A DNA stretch of 64,000 nucleotides, from NCBI GenBank assembly GCA_035533475.1, contig DATLTS010000041.1, positions 65,070 through 129,069 of the forward strand, read 5' to 3'. Position 1 is the first letter of the stretch; each line of letters starts with the position of its first letter. The stretch is from Mycobacteriales bacterium (GTDB lineage Bacteria > Actinomycetota > Actinomycetes > DATLTS01). Below, one piece after another: positions 36,901-47,698 of the stretch. Both the position numbers and the translations under genes were made by a program. The notes under the pieces were generated by a model. It saw nothing but the letters and a program-made list of their open reading frames with translations. It was not told where the DNA came from and made no database searches.

Positions 36901-37322
36901 GAGAAGCTGGGCCCGCTCGGAGCGATGACGGGTGAGGCATGGTGAACCCAGAGCCGCCATTCGGACCCACGGCGACGGAAGACATTGGTCGCGCAGGCTC
37001 GCGCACTTTCGGCCAGGCCACCCGCGTCGTCGGCCACACCGGTCAGAATGTTCTCCTCGCATGTCACCACGGCGACATCCCCCTCGACCCGGGCGACGAT
37101 CCCGGTGAGGAAGAACTGGATGTAGACCGTATTGGCCATGATCACCGACCAGGACCGGAGCACTCGCCCACGCCCGGACACCGGCGGCCATCCGGGGTGG
37201 ACGCAGACCACGTCGTCGTCGGGGTCCCAAACCACGGACATCCGATCGATGTCACCGGCCTCGAAGGCGGCGTAGAGCTCGGCGTTGGCAGCCGTGACCG
37301 CGGAGATCTCGGTGGAATTCAC
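36897..37322 (-). CDS. SnoaL/NTF2-like protein in the folate operon
   Basis: Cone-shaped NTF2-like fold, 141 residues: YAAFEAGDIDRMSVVWDPDDDVVCVHPGWPPVSGR matches the SnoaL_3/DUF4440 group. It overlaps folP and folB by 4 nt on either side. The same insertion between folP and folB occurs in Streptomyces from memory, so a pterin-related role is likely but undefined. No catalytic residues can be named with confidence. Confidence 0.75.
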   Translation of the reverse strand: MNSTEISAVTAANAELYAAFEAGDIDRMSVVWDPDDDVVCVHPGWPPVSGRGRVLRSWSVIMANTVYIQFFLTGIVARVEGDVAVVTCEENILTGVADDAGGLAESARACATNVFRRRGSEWRLWVHHASPVIAPSGPSFS

Positions 37323-38212
37323 CGAGTCCGCTCCGATGCCGCGGCCCGGGCGGCGGCGGCGACCTTGACGGCATCGAGATTGGGTCCCACCTCATGCACC
37401 CGCACCCCCCAGGCGCCGGCCGTCGCGGCCAGGGCGGTCACCGCCACGGTCGCGTCGTCGCGAGCCGACACTGGGCGGTCGGCACCGTCCGGGGCGGCCA
37501 GCACCTTGCCGAGAAACGACTTCCGGGAGGCACCCACGAGAACCGGTCGGCCCAGCGCAATCACGGCCTCGAGCCCGGCGATCAGCGCCCAGTTGTGTTC
37601 CGCGAGCTTGGCGAATCCAAGGCCCGGGTCGAGGATCACCGAACCCGGGTCGACGCCGGCGTCTACGACGGCGTCCATGGCCCGGCGCAACTCGGCGCAA
37701 ACCTCGTTGACGACATCGGCGTAGACGGCCCGCTCGAGCATGTCTCGGCTCGGTCCGCGGTTATGCATGACGACATAGGGGACACCCGTGTCCGCTACCA
37801 GCCTCGGGAGCTCCGGATCTGCCGCGCCTCCGCTGACATCGTTGACGACGCGGGCACCGGCGCGCAGGGCCGCCTCCGCGGTCGACGCCCGGGAGGTGTC
37901 GATGCTCACGATCGCGCCCGCCTCCGCAAGCGCGGCAACGACGGGCTCGACCCGACGAAGCTCCTCGGCCGCGGTTATCTTGACCGCCCCCGGTCGGGTC
38001 GACTCACCACCGACGTCGAGGATGTCGGCCCCCGCCGCGAGCAGGGCCAGGCCGTACTTGACGGCGCTGTCAGCATCGGCGAAGGCACCCCCGTCGGAGA
38101 ACGAGTCCGGCGTCACGTTGATGACCGCCATGATCCGGCAGCGCGGGAGTCCGGGCAGCCCACGCACTGACGGGAAGGCCGGCCCGGAGTCGCGCCAGCC
38201 GGAGTCGGACAT
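37319..38212 (-). CDS. folP: Dihydropteroate synthase
   Basis: Condenses p-aminobenzoate with the pterin pyrophosphate; the sulfonamide target. The 297-residue TIM barrel has MAVINVTPDSFSDGG, ADILDVGGESTRPGA, RVVNDVSGG, VILDPGLGFAK, LVGASRKSFLG and the C-terminal RVHEV. ATG 38212 is six bases after TACGCT on the minus strand, so a second, leaderless promoter may operate here inside the operon. Gap to the upstream lysyltransferase gene is 23 bp. Confidence 0.94.
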   Translation of the reverse strand: MSDSGWRDSGPAFPSVRGLPGLPRCRIMAVINVTPDSFSDGGAFADADSAVKYGLALLAAGADILDVGGESTRPGAVKITAAEELRRVEPVVAALAEAGAIVSIDTSRASTAEAALRAGARVVNDVSGGAADPELPRLVADTGVPYVVMHNRGPSRDMLERAVYADVVNEVCAELRRAMDAVVDAGVDPGSVILDPGLGFAKLAEHNWALIAGLEAVIALGRPVLVGASRKSFLGKVLAAPDGADRPVSARDDATVAVTALAATAGAWGVRVHEVGPNLDAVKVAAAARAAASERTR

Positions 38213-38235
38213 GACCTCAGCGTAGGTGAAGTCGC

Positions 38236-39987
38236 TCAGGCCGACCGGGCCCCGGCAAGCCGGCGCAGCCGACGCAGGGCCGGCCGAGGCCAGACGATGA
38301 AGGCTTCCGCCTCGAGCGCGGCGACGGCGATCCGGGGCAGGTCGCGAGCGCTCGGGTAGCAGATGAAGCGCGGCTCCCAGATCGGCCTGAACTTCGCGTT
38401 GAACCGGTACAGCGACTCGATCTGGAACCACCGGGAGATGAAGACGAGCAGCCCGCGCCATGCCTTGAGGACCGGGCCTGCCCCGAGCCGCTCCCCCCGC
38501 TCGAGTGCGGACCGGAACACCGCGAAATTCAGCGAGATCCGACGAACTCCGAGATCCGGCGCGCAGCGAAGGGTCTCCACGATGAGGAACTCGTTGAGTC
38601 CGTTGTCAGCCGAGCGGTCCCTACGCATGACATCGAGGGAGAGCCCGTCACGGCCCCACGGCGCGAAGTGCAGGAAGGCGCAGAGCGTCCCATCCCGCTC
38701 GGCGGTCACCGCCACGCAGTCCCGGTCCGCTGGGTCACCGAAGCGGCCCAGGGCCATGGAGAACCCGCGCTCGGTCTGGGCGCCGCGCCAGGCAGCTGCC
38801 TGCATGCGCAGCTGCTCGATCTCCGCGGGCGGGATATCACCGACCCGGCGCAAGCGGCAGCAGTACCCGGCGCGCTCTACCCGGGCAGCAGCCTGACGGA
38901 CGTTGCGCATGGCCCGGCCCTCCAGGCTGAAATCGCAGACCTCGATGATCGCCTCGTCCCCGAGCTCTAGGGCGGACAGCCCGGCCTCGCGGGTCCACAC
39001 CTCGCCGCCGAGTTCACTGCAGCCCATCACGGCCGGTACCCACGCGTGCCGATGCGCGTCGGCGAGGAAGGCGGCGATTGCACCGGGCCAGGCCTCCGGA
39101 TCGCCGAGCGGGTCACCGCTAGCCAGCATGACGCCGGAGACCACCCGGTAGGCGATGCATGACTTTCCGGTGGTCGACCAGACGACGTTTTTGTCTCGTC
39201 GCAGGGCGAAGTAGCCCAGGGAGTCCCGGGTCCCGAACTGACCCAGCAACTCGCGCATCCGTCGTTCGTCCTCGCCTCCCAGCGACGCCAGCGGCTCGGG
39301 TGGGCGCAGGGCCAGGTACGCGGTGGTCATGGCGATGAGGACACCGAGTGCTACCAAGCTGTCGCTGACGATGTCCTCGACCCGGGAGTTGCGGAACCGG
39401 ACGTGCCCGGTGACGCCGATCAGGCCCTTGAGCACGTACCCGAGCTGGGTGCTCAGCGACGGCGCGCCGATCAGGTCGTGTCGGCGAACCGCGAGCATCG
39501 CAAAGCCCAAACCGACCGAAAGTGCGAGAAGGCCAAAGAAGGCGAGGAGGGCTGACCACCGGGTCCGAGGGTCGCCGGCAGCCGGAAACTCCGCACGGAG
39601 CAGCAAACTGGCGGCGAGCAGGACGACCGAGATGGTCGCCTCCTCGATATCGAACCCTTTCACGACGTGAAGCACGACGCTGATCGCGAGCAACGCGACG
39701 ACCGCTTGCCATGCCCTCCGCTTCCGTCGGCGCAGTCCGTGCGCGAGCAGAAGGAACAGGATGCCAACGACGATGGTCAGGGCGGTCGCTGCATGGGTGA
39801 TCGCCCCGGGCAGCACCCGGTTGAGCGCGGCCACTCGACCGCGCAGTCCCGGGGTAACTCCGCTGCCGATGTCCAGCAAACCGATGAACGTGGCCAGCCA
39901 CCCGGCCAGCCTTGGCACCCACGGCCAATGCCAGGTGCGGTCCAATCCGACGGGGTCGGTACCGGGGACGGCGCTCGGCCGGCTCAC
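38236..39987 (-). CDS. MprF-like lysyltransferase (DUF2156) membrane protein
   Basis: Probable aminoacyl-phosphatidylglycerol synthase, 583 residues. The N-terminal part has about six membrane segments (within residues 27-235), the C-terminal half is a cytosolic double-GNAT DUF2156 domain (about 255-565) with [77 protein letters not shown] and [15 protein letters not shown]. Such enzymes move lysine from Lys-tRNA to phosphatidylglycerol, lowering envelope negative charge. It lacks the LysS-like domain fused in mycobacterial LysX. The GTG start overlaps the folE stop (GTGA), an unusual home between folE and folP. Confidence 0.82.
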   Translation of the reverse strand: MSRPSAVPGTDPVGLDRTWHWPWVPRLAGWLATFIGLLDIGSGVTPGLRGRVAALNRVLPGAITHAATALTIVVGILFLLLAHGLRRRKRRAWQAVVALLAISVVLHVVKGFDIEEATISVVLLAASLLLRAEFPAAGDPRTRWSALLAFFGLLALSVGLGFAMLAVRRHDLIGAPSLSTQLGYVLKGLIGVTGHVRFRNSRVEDIVSDSLVALGVLIAMTTAYLALRPPEPLASLGGEDERRMRELLGQFGTRDSLGYFALRRDKNVVWSTTGKSCIAYRVVSGVMLASGDPLGDPEAWPGAIAAFLADAHRHAWVPAVMGCSELGGEVWTREAGLSALELGDEAIIEVCDFSLEGRAMRNVRQAAARVERAGYCCRLRRVGDIPPAEIEQLRMQAAAWRGAQTERGFSMALGRFGDPADRDCVAVTAERDGTLCAFLHFAPWGRDGLSLDVMRRDRSADNGLNEFLIVETLRCAPDLGVRRISLNFAVFRSALERGERLGAGPVLKAWRGLLVFISRWFQIESLYRFNAKFRPIWEPRFICYPSARDLPRIAVAALEAEAFIVWPRPALRRLRRLAGARSA

Positions 39988-40595
39988 CGACCGAGGATAA
40001 GGCTCAGCGCCTCGCTCCGGGTCGACTGCGAGCTGCGCAGCTGACCCCGGACCGCGGAGGTGATGGTTTTCGAGCCGGGCTTGCGCACCCCGCGCAGTGC
40101 CATGCAAAGGTGCTCGGCCTCGATCACGACAATGACTCCCCGCGGCCGTAGGTGGCGGTCCATCTCGTCGGCGATCTGGGTGGTCAGCCGCTCCTGGACC
40201 TGCGGTCGGCGAGCCAGCACGTCGACCAACCGGGCGATCTTGGACAAGCCGGTGATCTGACCCTCCGGGTTCGGGATGTAGCCGACGTGGGCGACACCGT
40301 GAAACGGCACCAGGTGGTGCTCGCACATGGAGGCCAGCTCGATGTCGCGGACGATCACCATCTCGTCGTGTCGGGCGTCGAACATCGACCCGAGCACCTC
40401 GCCCGGATCAAGGTGGAGGCCCCCGAACATCTCCGCGTACGCCCGAGCGACCCGCTGGGGGGTGTCGCGCAAGCCAGCCCGTTCGGGGTCTTCGCCGATC
40501 GCCAGGAGGATCTCCCGGACTGCCGCGCTGATCCGCGCCAGGTCGATCGGGCCGGCGTCCGGCCTGCCGGTCCCGGGCGCCAGGTGTCCGGCCAC
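39984..40595 (-). CDS. folE: GTP cyclohydrolase I
   Basis: Makes dihydroneopterin triphosphate from GTP. The 203-residue product shows [50 protein letters not shown] (zinc Cys and His), [21 protein letters not shown] and [15 protein letters not shown], which contains the third zinc Cys. GTG 40595 begins one base after the ftsH stop, so the two are coupled; the upstream open frame is inside ftsH and is discarded. Confidence 0.95.
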   Translation of the reverse strand: MAGHLAPGTGRPDAGPIDLARISAAVREILLAIGEDPERAGLRDTPQRVARAYAEMFGGLHLDPGEVLGSMFDARHDEMVIVRDIELASMCEHHLVPFHGVAHVGYIPNPEGQITGLSKIARLVDVLARRPQVQERLTTQIADEMDRHLRPRGVIVVIEAEHLCMALRGVRKPGSKTITSAVRGQLRSSQSTRSEALSLILGR

Positions 40596-40596
40596 G

Positions 40597-42798
40597 TCAG
40601 CCGGTCGCCCCCGGTTCGGGCCGACGCCGCGGCGTCCGGCCCTTCTCCTTGGCCGCCGGCCTACCCTTCTTGGCACGCGGTACGTCCGCGGTGCGCTCGG
40701 CGCCGCCGGTCGAGCGTCGGGAGCCGGGTGGCTCCGCTGCGGTGGCCCGGCGCCCGCCCGCGCGTCCGCTCCGACCGGATCCATCGCGGGTTCCGTTCCC
40801 CGCGCCATTCCCGCCGTTCGATGCCGAGCCGTTACCGCTTCGAGGCGTACGGGCCCGACCGAGTCCGGCGACGTCCTTCGGGCCCAGCAGGGCCAGTTCG
40901 TTCGGCGTGAGAACGGGGGGGACGTCCTTGGCCGGCCGACGGCGCGGGCTGGCAAACACCCGCGAAGGACGTTTCGTCACCGAGGCGAAGACCTCCGCGA
41001 GGTCGTCCTTGTTCAGCGTCTCCTTGTCGAGCAGGCGCAGGACGAGATTGTCCAGAACGTCGCGGTACTCGACGAGGATGTCCCAGGCCTCGTCGTGGCC
41101 CTGCTCGATGAGTGCTCGCACCTCGTCATCGATCTGGGCCGCGACGTCTTCGGAGTAGTCCCGCTGATGCCCCATGTCGCGACCGAGAAAAACCTCACCG
41201 TTCTCCTGGCCGAACTTGCGGGCCCCGAGCCGATCGCTCATCCCGTACTGGGTGACCATTGCCCGGGCGGTCGCCGTCGCCTTCTCGATGTCGTTGGCCG
41301 CACCCGTCGTGGGCTCGTGGAAGACGAGCTCCTCGGCGGCCCGGCCGCCGAGGGCGTAGGCAAGTGTGTCCATCATTTCGGACCGGGTCAGCGTGTACTT
41401 GTCTTCGGTCGGCAGCACCATCGTGTAGCCCAGGGCGCGACCACGCGGCAGGATCGTCAGCTTGTGCACGGGATCCATGTTGGGCAACGCGAAGGCCACC
41501 AGGGCGTGACCGCCCTCGTGGTAGGCCGTGACCTTCTTCTCCTTGTCCGACATCACCCGACTCTTTCGAGTCGGGCCGGCGAGGACACGGTCGATCGACT
41601 CTTCCAGCATGGCGGTGGTGATCTGTCTGGCATTCGAGCGAGCCGTCAGCAGGGCGGCCTCGTTTATGACGTTGGCCAGGTCGGCCCCGGTGAAACCCGG
41701 CGTGCGCCGCGCGATCACGTCAAGGTCGACTTCGGGGGCGGCGGGCTTGCCCTTGGCGTGCACCCGGAGGATCGCTTTCCGCCCTTCCAGATCCGGCCGA
41801 TCGACGACGATCTGCCGATCGAAGCGACCTGGGCGCAGCAGGGCCGGGTCGAGGATGTCCGGGCGGTTCGTCGCGGCGATCAAAATGACGCCGCCCTTGA
41901 CATCGAAGCCATCCATCTCGACTAGCAGCTGGTTGAGGGTCTGCTCCCGCTCGTCGTGGCCGCCGCCGAGTCCCGCGCCGCGGTGGCGTCCCACGGCGTC
42001 AATCTCGTCGACGAAAATGATGGCCGGAGCATTCGCCTTCGCCTGCTCGAACAGGTCCCGCACCCGCGAGGCGCCGACGCCGACGAACATCTCCACGAAG
42101 TCCGACCCGGAGATCGAATAGAAGGGCACCCCCGCCTCGCCGGCGACCGCCCGGGCGAGCAGCGTCTTCCCGGTTCCGGGCGGACCGTAAAGCAGCACGC
42201 CCTTCGGGATCTTGGCGCCGATCGCCTGGAATTTCGCCGGATTCTCCAGGAACTCCTTGATCTCTTGAAGTTCCTCGATCGCCTCGTCCACACCGGCCAC
42301 ATCGGCGAAGGTGGTCTTCGGCGTGTCCTTGCTGACCAGTTTCGCCTTGGCCTTGCCGAACTGCATAACGCGGCCGCCGCCGCCCTGCATCTGGTTGAGG
42401 AAGAACAACATGATCAACAGAATGAAGACGAAGGGCAGGAGGCTGAAGATCAAGCTGATCAGCTGGTTGGGGTGCGAGACCTTGATGTCCGTGGCGACAC
42501 CGTGAGAGTCGAGCTCGCTGACCAGGGCGGCGTCGTAGTGCTGGGTGTAGGACGAGGTGAGCTTGGTCGCGTTCTTCGTGGCGGCGCTGGCCGACTTCAC
42601 GACGACCTCGATCGCCTGATTCTTGTCGTCGACGATGGCCGAGGCGACGTTGCCGACGGCAATCTGGTGCTCGATCACCGAGAGGTCGACCGACGTATAC
42701 CCGCTGGCGTTGGCCAGGACCGAACTGAGCGAGAACACGAGTATGACGAGGACAACGATCCAGAGGATCGGACCCCGGGACATCCGCTTGAAATTCAT
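40597..42798 (-). CDS. ftsH: ATP-dependent zinc metalloprotease FtsH
   Basis: Membrane AAA+ protease for quality control, 733 residues. Two membrane segments (about 10-30 and 115-135) flank the extracytoplasmic domain; the AAA module has Walker A GPPGTGKT near 205-212, [15 protein letters not shown] and the [24 protein letters not shown]; the protease site is [12 protein letters not shown] near residue 430. The final 100 residues are a low-complexity Gly/Arg/Ser/Lys tail found in actinobacterial FtsH. It heads the folate operon, the same arrangement as Rv3610c. Confidence 0.97.
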   Translation of the reverse strand: MNFKRMSRGPILWIVVLVILVFSLSSVLANASGYTSVDLSVIEHQIAVGNVASAIVDDKNQAIEVVVKSASAATKNATKLTSSYTQHYDAALVSELDSHGVATDIKVSHPNQLISLIFSLLPFVFILLIMLFFLNQMQGGGGRVMQFGKAKAKLVSKDTPKTTFADVAGVDEAIEELQEIKEFLENPAKFQAIGAKIPKGVLLYGPPGTGKTLLARAVAGEAGVPFYSISGSDFVEMFVGVGASRVRDLFEQAKANAPAIIFVDEIDAVGRHRGAGLGGGHDEREQTLNQLLVEMDGFDVKGGVILIAATNRPDILDPALLRPGRFDRQIVVDRPDLEGRKAILRVHAKGKPAAPEVDLDVIARRTPGFTGADLANVINEAALLTARSNARQITTAMLEESIDRVLAGPTRKSRVMSDKEKKVTAYHEGGHALVAFALPNMDPVHKLTILPRGRALGYTMVLPTEDKYTLTRSEMMDTLAYALGGRAAEELVFHEPTTGAANDIEKATATARAMVTQYGMSDRLGARKFGQENGEVFLGRDMGHQRDYSEDVAAQIDDEVRALIEQGHDEAWDILVEYRDVLDNLVLRLLDKETLNKDDLAEVFASVTKRPSRVFASPRRRPAKDVPPVLTPNELALLGPKDVAGLGRARTPRSGNGSASNGGNGAGNGTRDGSGRSGRAGGRRATAAEPPGSRRSTGGAERTADVPRAKKGRPAAKEKGRTPRRRPEPGATG

Positions 42799-42990
42799 CG
42801 ATTCGGGCCGCCGGCGGCGCCCGTCCCTCCTGCCACGCTCGTGGTCCCCTGTACGGCCCGGAAACCCGCCGAACAGCGTTCAGCCCGCCCTCCGGTCCCG
42901 CAACCGCAGGAATGTTGACGGTACACCGCACCGGATCGCACCGCCGCGCAGCGGGCTACCCGACTGAACGTTCGGCCAGGCTCCGTTGTT
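42799..42990. other. ftsH upstream region, no clear element
   Basis: Part of a 331-bp gene-free stretch (42799-43129). The ftsH promoter must lie here, but no convincing -35/-10 pair was found by eye. The rest of the stretch holds a small tandem repeat and the hpt terminator, listed separately. Confidence 0.4.
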
Positions 42991-43035
42991 CCGAGTTATC
43001 AGAGCTGTCCGAGGTATCGGAGCTGTCCGAGCTGT
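42991..43035 (+). repeat. 18-bp tandem repeat between hpt and ftsH
   Basis: Two adjacent 18-bp units (42991-43008 and 43009-43026) differ at two positions, and a third partial unit (43027-43035) repeats CCGAGCTGT. All units share CCGAG...GAGCTGT-type ends, so the array also contains short inverted AGCT-centred halves. Function unknown; variable-number repeat or clustered operator half-sites are both possible. Confidence 0.6.
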
Positions 43036-43091
43036 TGCAGCCGAGAGGCACCGGAGCCGGGCCGACCTCGGCCAAGTCTACCAGCGGACGA

Positions 43092-43130
43092 AGCCCCCCC
43101 GCGGCAGCAGCGAGGTGCCCCGGGGGGGCT
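43092..43130 (-). terminator. Hairpin terminator after hpt
   Basis: AGCCCCCCCG (43092-43101) pairs with CGGGGGGGCT (43121-43130), and GGCA with TGCC inside, leaving a 9-nt loop. The stem begins within the last base of the hpt stop codon and would stop transcription of the dacB-DUF2342-tilS-hpt unit before ftsH. Confidence 0.75.
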
Positions 43131-43711
43131 CAGCCGCCGGTCGTCCGGGCGAGCACTTCGGCCCGCAACGTTGCGACGAAGGGCAGGTTGCGGTATCGCT
43201 CGGCATAGTCGAGCCCGTAGCCGACGACGAAGTCGGTCGGCAAGTCGAAACCGACGTAGCGCACCGGCACGCCGAGCTTGACCGCCTCGGGCTTGCGGAG
43301 GAGGGCGCACACTTCGACGGTCGAGGGTCCCCGCGAGCGCAGGTTACGAACGAGCCAGGACAGGGTGAGCCCGGAGTCCACGATGTCCTCGACTACGAGC
43401 ACATCACGGCCGGCGATGTCTCGGTCAAGGTCCTTGAGAATGCGTACCACCCCGGACGAGGAGGTCGAAGACCCGTAGGAGGAGACGGCCATGAACTCCA
43501 TGGACAGCGGGGAGTGCATCGCCCGGGCCAGGTCTGCCATGACCATGACGGCGCCCTTGAGTACCCCGACGAGCAGGACCTCCCGGCCGGCGTAGTCCGC
43601 ATCGATGGCCGCCGCCAGGTCAACAATCTTGCGGGCGATCTCCTCCTGGCTCACGAGCACCCGATCGACGTCCGGGTGCTCGGCGCGCAGGGCCGGACGG
43701 ATCGGGGGCAT
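43130..43711 (-). CDS. hpt: Hypoxanthine phosphoribosyltransferase
   Basis: Purine salvage enzyme, 193 residues. The fold shows [34 protein letters not shown], the PRPP loop [17 protein letters not shown] and [26 protein letters not shown] start at ATG 43711, nine bases after GGAAGG; an ATG at 43729 adds six residues. The N-terminus overlaps tilS by about 92 bp on the same strand in another frame, so either tilS has a nonessential tail or the true hpt start is later. Confidence 0.92.
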   Translation of the reverse strand: MPPIRPALRAEHPDVDRVLVSQEEIARKIVDLAAAIDADYAGREVLLVGVLKGAVMVMADLARAMHSPLSMEFMAVSSYGSSTSSSGVVRILKDLDRDIAGRDVLVVEDIVDSGLTLSWLVRNLRSRGPSTVEVCALLRKPEAVKLGVPVRYVGFDLPTDFVVGYGLDYAERYRNLPFVATLRAEVLARTTGG

Positions 43712-44666
43712 CGAAGCGCAGCCTTCCATACGCCCGAACGGCGACCAAGCCGCCCGGCAATGAGACCGGCCCCTGCCCCCGCCAGGCGGTCACGAGGCGG
43801 TCCATCGCGGCGACATGAGCGGCAGTCACGGCGGTGGGCGGCGCCCCCGCATCAAGGGCCGCCCGACGAAGGACGCGGCTGCGCACGCCCGCCGGAAGCC
43901 TGGTCAGCGCCACCGTGCTGAGCGGGTCCGCGTCGGCAAGGGCCATGTCGGCCCAGACGTCGAGGGCCTCCGCGTCGGCGCGCAGCAGCGCGGCGGTCCG
44001 AGCGAGCGCCCGGGCGACTCCGGGCCCCAGCGCGGCCTCGAGCACCGGCAACGCCTGGTGCCGAACCCGGCTCCGAGCGTATTTCGGGTCTCGGTTGTGC
44101 GGGTCGTCCCACACCGGAAGGCATTCGGCGGCGCAGGCGGCTCGCATAGTGGCCCGGGGGAGGTCGAGCAGCGGCCGTCGGTAATGCCCGCGGATCGGTG
44201 CCATCCCAGCGAGGGATCTGGCGCCAGAACCGCGCGCGAGGCCGAGCAGCACCGACTCCGCCTGGTCATCCCGGGTGTGCCCCAGCAGGATGACGGTCGC
44301 GCCGAGCCGCTCCGCGACCGAATCGAGGACGGCGTAGCGAGCGTCCCGAGCAGCGGCCTCCGGTCCGGTGCCTCGCTGCACGACGTCGACCCTCGTGGTC
44401 TCGACCGGCGCCAGACCGATCCGGGCCGCCCATAGCGCGACCGCAGCGGCCCGCTCGGCGGATCCGTTCTGCAGTCCGTGGTCGACGGTGACCGCCCCGG
44501 CCCGAAAGCCAGCCCGCGGCGCGATTCGGGCGAGCGCAGCGGCCAGCGCTACCGAATCCGCCCCCCCGCTGACCGCGGCGACGACCAGGGTTCCGGCTGG
44601 AAGATCGGCCAGGGACCGTCGCACGGCTCGCCGGACCTCGGCGACCGGCCCAGGCGGCCCGGCCAC
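43620..44666 (-). CDS. tilS: tRNA(Ile)-lysidine synthetase
   Basis: Modifies the wobble cytidine of the CAU-anticodon tRNA-Ile to lysidine. The 348-residue product has the PP-loop [18 protein letters not shown] near residue 30, [37 protein letters not shown] and RPLLDLPRA, followed by [22 protein letters not shown]. The GTG start is three bases after the DUF2342 stop. The C-terminal 30 residues, overlapping hpt, are Arg/Gly/Pro-rich and not family-like. Confidence 0.9.
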   Translation of the reverse strand: MAGPPGPVAEVRRAVRRSLADLPAGTLVVAAVSGGADSVALAAALARIAPRAGFRAGAVTVDHGLQNGSAERAAAVALWAARIGLAPVETTRVDVVQRGTGPEAAARDARYAVLDSVAERLGATVILLGHTRDDQAESVLLGLARGSGARSLAGMAPIRGHYRRPLLDLPRATMRAACAAECLPVWDDPHNRDPKYARSRVRHQALPVLEAALGPGVARALARTAALLRADAEALDVWADMALADADPLSTVALTRLPAGVRSRVLRRAALDAGAPPTAVTAAHVAAMDRLVTAWRGQGPVSLPGGLVAVRAYGRLRFDAPDPSGPARRAPGRRSGAREPGGDRPQDC

Positions 44667-44669
44667 TGG

Positions 44670-45755
44670 TCAGGCGGACTCGATGGCGGAGCCGACGCCC
44701 GGCACCCGGCGTAACCAGGCGGCTGGGTCTCGGATCTCGGCACCGGTGGGCAGGGTCCGGGCGGACGCCCAGATCCGGTTGAAGCCGGCCATCCCTACCT
44801 GCGAGACGACAGCGCGGACGAAGGCGGCCCCCTCTGCATACTGCTTGAGCTTGAGGTCGATGCCGAACAGGCGACGCACCATGCGTTCCAATGGGTTCGC
44901 CGTGGCACGGCGGTCCTCGAAACGGCGGCGGAGTTCGGGTACCGACCGGACGAGCCGCTCGCCAACTTCATCCATCACGTACTCGGCGTGGCCTTCGACG
45001 AGACTCATGAATCCGGTCAGCCGGTCGAGGATGACGCGCTGCTCCGGGGTCTGAACGATCTCGATGAGGCTGCGTTCGCCACGGTGCCGGGCCGCGTCAG
45101 CGACGACCACGAGAGCGTCGCGCAGCCGAGCCGCCAGAGCGGCCGGATCGAGGTCACTCGCCAGCAGGAACGCCGAGATCTCGCTGAGCACGTGCTCGCG
45201 CAACCAAGGCACCGCGGTGAACTGGGTCCGGTGGGTGACCTCGTGCAACGCCACCCACCGCCGGAAGTCCCGCGGGTCGACCCCCAGGCGGCGTTCGGTC
45301 TCGACGATGTTCGGCGCCACCAGAGAAAGCCGGCCGGACCCCTGGCCGGGGGGGAGGAACACCTCGTACTGGCCGAGGACACGGGTCGCGAGGTAACTCA
45401 GCAGGGCCCCCACCTGCACGGCAGCAACCCGGGAGCCGATCGCCGTTACCGCCGCAGACGCGCTGACCCCGCGGGCCGACAGCAGCTGCTCGGCGAGCGG
45501 ATCGACGACGAGACGGAAACCGGTGATGTTGCTCCGGATCCAGTCCGGCCGGTCCACCACAACCACCGGCCCGGCCGTCGGATCCCCAGTCAGGCTCGTG
45601 AGCGCGCTGACATGCTCTTCGGCCTCGACGGCCGCGGCCCGCAGGTCGACGACGACGGCCTCCGCCGCCGCGTAGCCGATCGCCGGTCCGGGCGGGACGA
45701 GCCGGCATGCCGTGGCGACCGCGAGGTCCCAGTCGACGAGCCGGGGGGCTGACAT
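44670..45755 (-). CDS. DUF2342 zinc-dependent metalloprotease family protein
   Basis: Actinobacterial family annotated as putative hydrolase or coenzyme F420 biosynthesis-associated protein, 361 residues. The zinc motif HEVTHRTQF (HExxH) lies near residue 170, followed by a downstream FMSLVEGHAEYVMDEVG that can supply the third ligand. No signal peptide is present, so it should act in the cytoplasm. Position between dacB and tilS matches M. tuberculosis Rv3626c. The substrate is unknown. Confidence 0.85.
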   Translation of the reverse strand: MSAPRLVDWDLAVATACRLVPPGPAIGYAAAEAVVVDLRAAAVEAEEHVSALTSLTGDPTAGPVVVVDRPDWIRSNITGFRLVVDPLAEQLLSARGVSASAAVTAIGSRVAAVQVGALLSYLATRVLGQYEVFLPPGQGSGRLSLVAPNIVETERRLGVDPRDFRRWVALHEVTHRTQFTAVPWLREHVLSEISAFLLASDLDPAALAARLRDALVVVADAARHRGERSLIEIVQTPEQRVILDRLTGFMSLVEGHAEYVMDEVGERLVRSVPELRRRFEDRRATANPLERMVRRLFGIDLKLKQYAEGAAFVRAVVSQVGMAGFNRIWASARTLPTGAEIRDPAAWLRRVPGVGSAIESA

Positions 45756-45760
45756 GTCCC

Positions 45761-47107
45761 CTACGGTACGGGCGCACGCCGGCAGCCGCAGCCGGCGAGG
45801 GTCGCCACCAGGTTGTCGAGGGCTGGTTCGGCGAGCTCGAACCTCGGCGCATGCGGGGCCAGGACGACGAACACGAGCAACCGGCCGGAGGTGTCGACCA
45901 CGGTCCCGGCGAGGCTGCTCACCCCGTCCAGGCGCCCGCTCTTCGCCCGGACCAGTCCGGCCGCGGCCGCCGCCGGACCGGAGCGGTAGCGACCCGCGAG
46001 GGTCCCGGTGAAGCCGGCGACGGGTAGCCCCTCGAGCACCGGACGCAGTTCCGGGTGGCCGGGCTCGGCGATCACGGTGAGGAGGCGGGCCAGCAGCATC
46101 GGCGGCACCACGTCGAGCCGAGAGAGCCCGCTCGCATCGGCGAGGTAGAGCCCGGTCGGATCCAGCCCCAGCCGAACCAACTCGGAACGGGTAGCGGTAG
46201 CGCCCCCCAAGAACGTCGCCGGATCGCCCAGGCGCACTGCAACTGCCCGGGCCAAGGCCTCGGCGAGGTCGTTGTCGCTGTCGGTCAGCATCTGCTCCAC
46301 CAGGCTCAATACCGGCCGGGAATCGACCTCGGCCAGGATCCGGTCGCCGGCAGCGGACGCCTGCCGCTCGATCGCGGTGGAGACCACGAGCCCCGCCGAC
46401 CGCAGGTCCGCGGCGAAGACCTCCGCAGCTTGATCGGCTGGATCCTCGGTGCGCAGCGGCCCGGTCCCCGAGCTGAGCCGTCCCTCCTGGTACTCGAGCG
46501 GGACCACCGGCGCGACGTCACCCTCGGCCACGTAGTGCGGTAGCCATCCGGCGGCCACCGAATCCCCGGCGTATCGAGAGAGATCAACGGCCAGCTGAAC
46601 CTGCCGCAGGCCACGGGCACCGAGCGCCCGGGCGGTCGCGGTGGCCAGGTTGGGCAGGCCGTCGAACTGCGGGTCGCCGCCGCCCACGAGGATCACGGTG
46701 CTGCCGTCGAGGACGGTCACCGTTCGCAGCCGGGCCTGCGGACCCAGGGCCTCGAGGGCGGCGACCGCGACCACGAGCTTGACCGTGGAAGCGGGCGGCA
46801 GCGGCACGTCGGCGTTGCGACCGAAGAGTACTGATCCGGTTACCGGGTCTAGCACGACCGCGCCCACGCCCGGCCCGGCGCCTCCCGCATCGATCGCAGC
46901 GCCGAGACGGGCGGCCAAGGCGCTGGGCCGCGGATCCGGGGCCGCCGGAGACAGCTCGGGGAGCAAGGCCGGCCGCTCCGTCGCGGAAGGCGGGGCGACG
47001 GGGACCGACGCGCCCCCACGGGCCCCCGCCGCCGAGCTCCAGGTCGCACCTCCTCCGGCCGCCGCGAGGGCGACGGCCGCCGCGAGGGCGAGCCGGCTCG
47101 CGAGCAT
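45761..47107 (-). CDS. dacB: D-alanyl-D-alanine carboxypeptidase (PBP4/DacB family)
   Basis: Secreted peptidase S13 that trims or cleaves peptidoglycan cross-links. ATG 47107 was chosen for the strong AGGGAGG seven bases upstream; ATG 47131 would place that ribosome site inside the gene. Residues 1-28 are a signal peptide. The serine-penicillin-binding motifs are PASTVK (Ser107, Lys110), SDN in [12 protein letters not shown] and KSG in RAKSGRLDG, so it should be active. Length is 448 residues. It is divergent from ppa, with 49 bp between. Confidence 0.92.
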   Translation of the reverse strand: MLASRLALAAAVALAAAGGGATWSSAAGARGGASVPVAPPSATERPALLPELSPAAPDPRPSALAARLGAAIDAGGAGPGVGAVVLDPVTGSVLFGRNADVPLPPASTVKLVVAVAALEALGPQARLRTVTVLDGSTVILVGGGDPQFDGLPNLATATARALGARGLRQVQLAVDLSRYAGDSVAAGWLPHYVAEGDVAPVVPLEYQEGRLSSGTGPLRTEDPADQAAEVFAADLRSAGLVVSTAIERQASAAGDRILAEVDSRPVLSLVEQMLTDSDNDLAEALARAVAVRLGDPATFLGGATATRSELVRLGLDPTGLYLADASGLSRLDVVPPMLLARLLTVIAEPGHPELRPVLEGLPVAGFTGTLAGRYRSGPAAAAAGLVRAKSGRLDGVSSLAGTVVDTSGRLLVFVVLAPHAPRFELAEPALDNLVATLAGCGCRRAPVP

Positions 47108-47156
47108 CTGCGGGCCTCCCTGCTCGGACATCAGGTGCAGGCGCGACACTAGCGGC

Positions 47157-47645
47157 GTGGACTTCGAGGTCACGGTGGAGATCCCGCAAGGGAACCGGAA
47201 CAAGTATGAGATGGATCACGACACTGGCCGGATCCGGCTCGACCGGATGCTGTTCACCTCAACCCGCTATCCCGCCGACTACGGGTTCATAGAGGGCACC
47301 CTCGGCGCCGATGGCGACCCGCTCGACGCGCTCGTTCTGGTCCAGGAACCGACTTTCCCGGGTTGCTTGATCACCTGCCGAACGATCGGCATGTTCCGAA
47401 TGACGGACGAGAAGGGCGGCGACGACAAGGTGCTCTGCATCCCGGCCCACGATCCGCGGCTAGCCCATCTCCAGGAAATCGACGACGTGGCGCACTACGA
47501 CCGGCTCGAGATCCAGCACTTCTTCGAGGTCTACAAGGAGCTGGAACCCGGTAAGAGCGTCGAAGGCGCCACCTGGGCGGGACGCGAGGCAGCCGAAGCG
47601 GAGATCCTCGTCTCGCGGCAACGGGCCGAGAGAACCCACAGCTGA
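47157..47645 (+). CDS. ppa: Inorganic pyrophosphatase
   Basis: Hydrolyses pyrophosphate, pulling biosynthetic reactions forward. The 162-residue type I enzyme has [46 protein letters not shown] with the metal-binding Asp triad, and [11 protein letters not shown]. The GTG at 47157 is six bases after GACACT, so the mRNA is probably leaderless. Its stop codon lies inside the stem of its terminator. Confidence 0.96.
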   Translation: MDFEVTVEIPQGNRNKYEMDHDTGRIRLDRMLFTSTRYPADYGFIEGTLGADGDPLDALVLVQEPTFPGCLITCRTIGMFRMTDEKGGDDKVLCIPAHDPRLAHLQEIDDVAHYDRLEIQHFFEVYKELEPGKSVEGATWAGREAAEAEILVSRQRAERTHS

Positions 47646-47677
47646 TCGTGCCCACGGCTCTCCGTGGGCACGATCAG
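47642..47677 (+). terminator. Very strong hairpin terminator after ppa
   Basis: A 16-bp perfect stem (47642-47657 with 47662-47677) with a CTCT tetraloop. The stem includes the ppa stop codon. It also lies 22 bp beyond the convergent small membrane gene, so it may serve both. Confidence 0.88.
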
Positions 47678-47698
47678 TTCGGCGGTGATGCAGTGCGG

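Noticed and set aside
43620-43729. Frameshift at the tilS/hpt overlap
   Set aside because: Both proteins have complete conserved cores; the overlap involves only the tilS tail and the variable hpt N-terminus.
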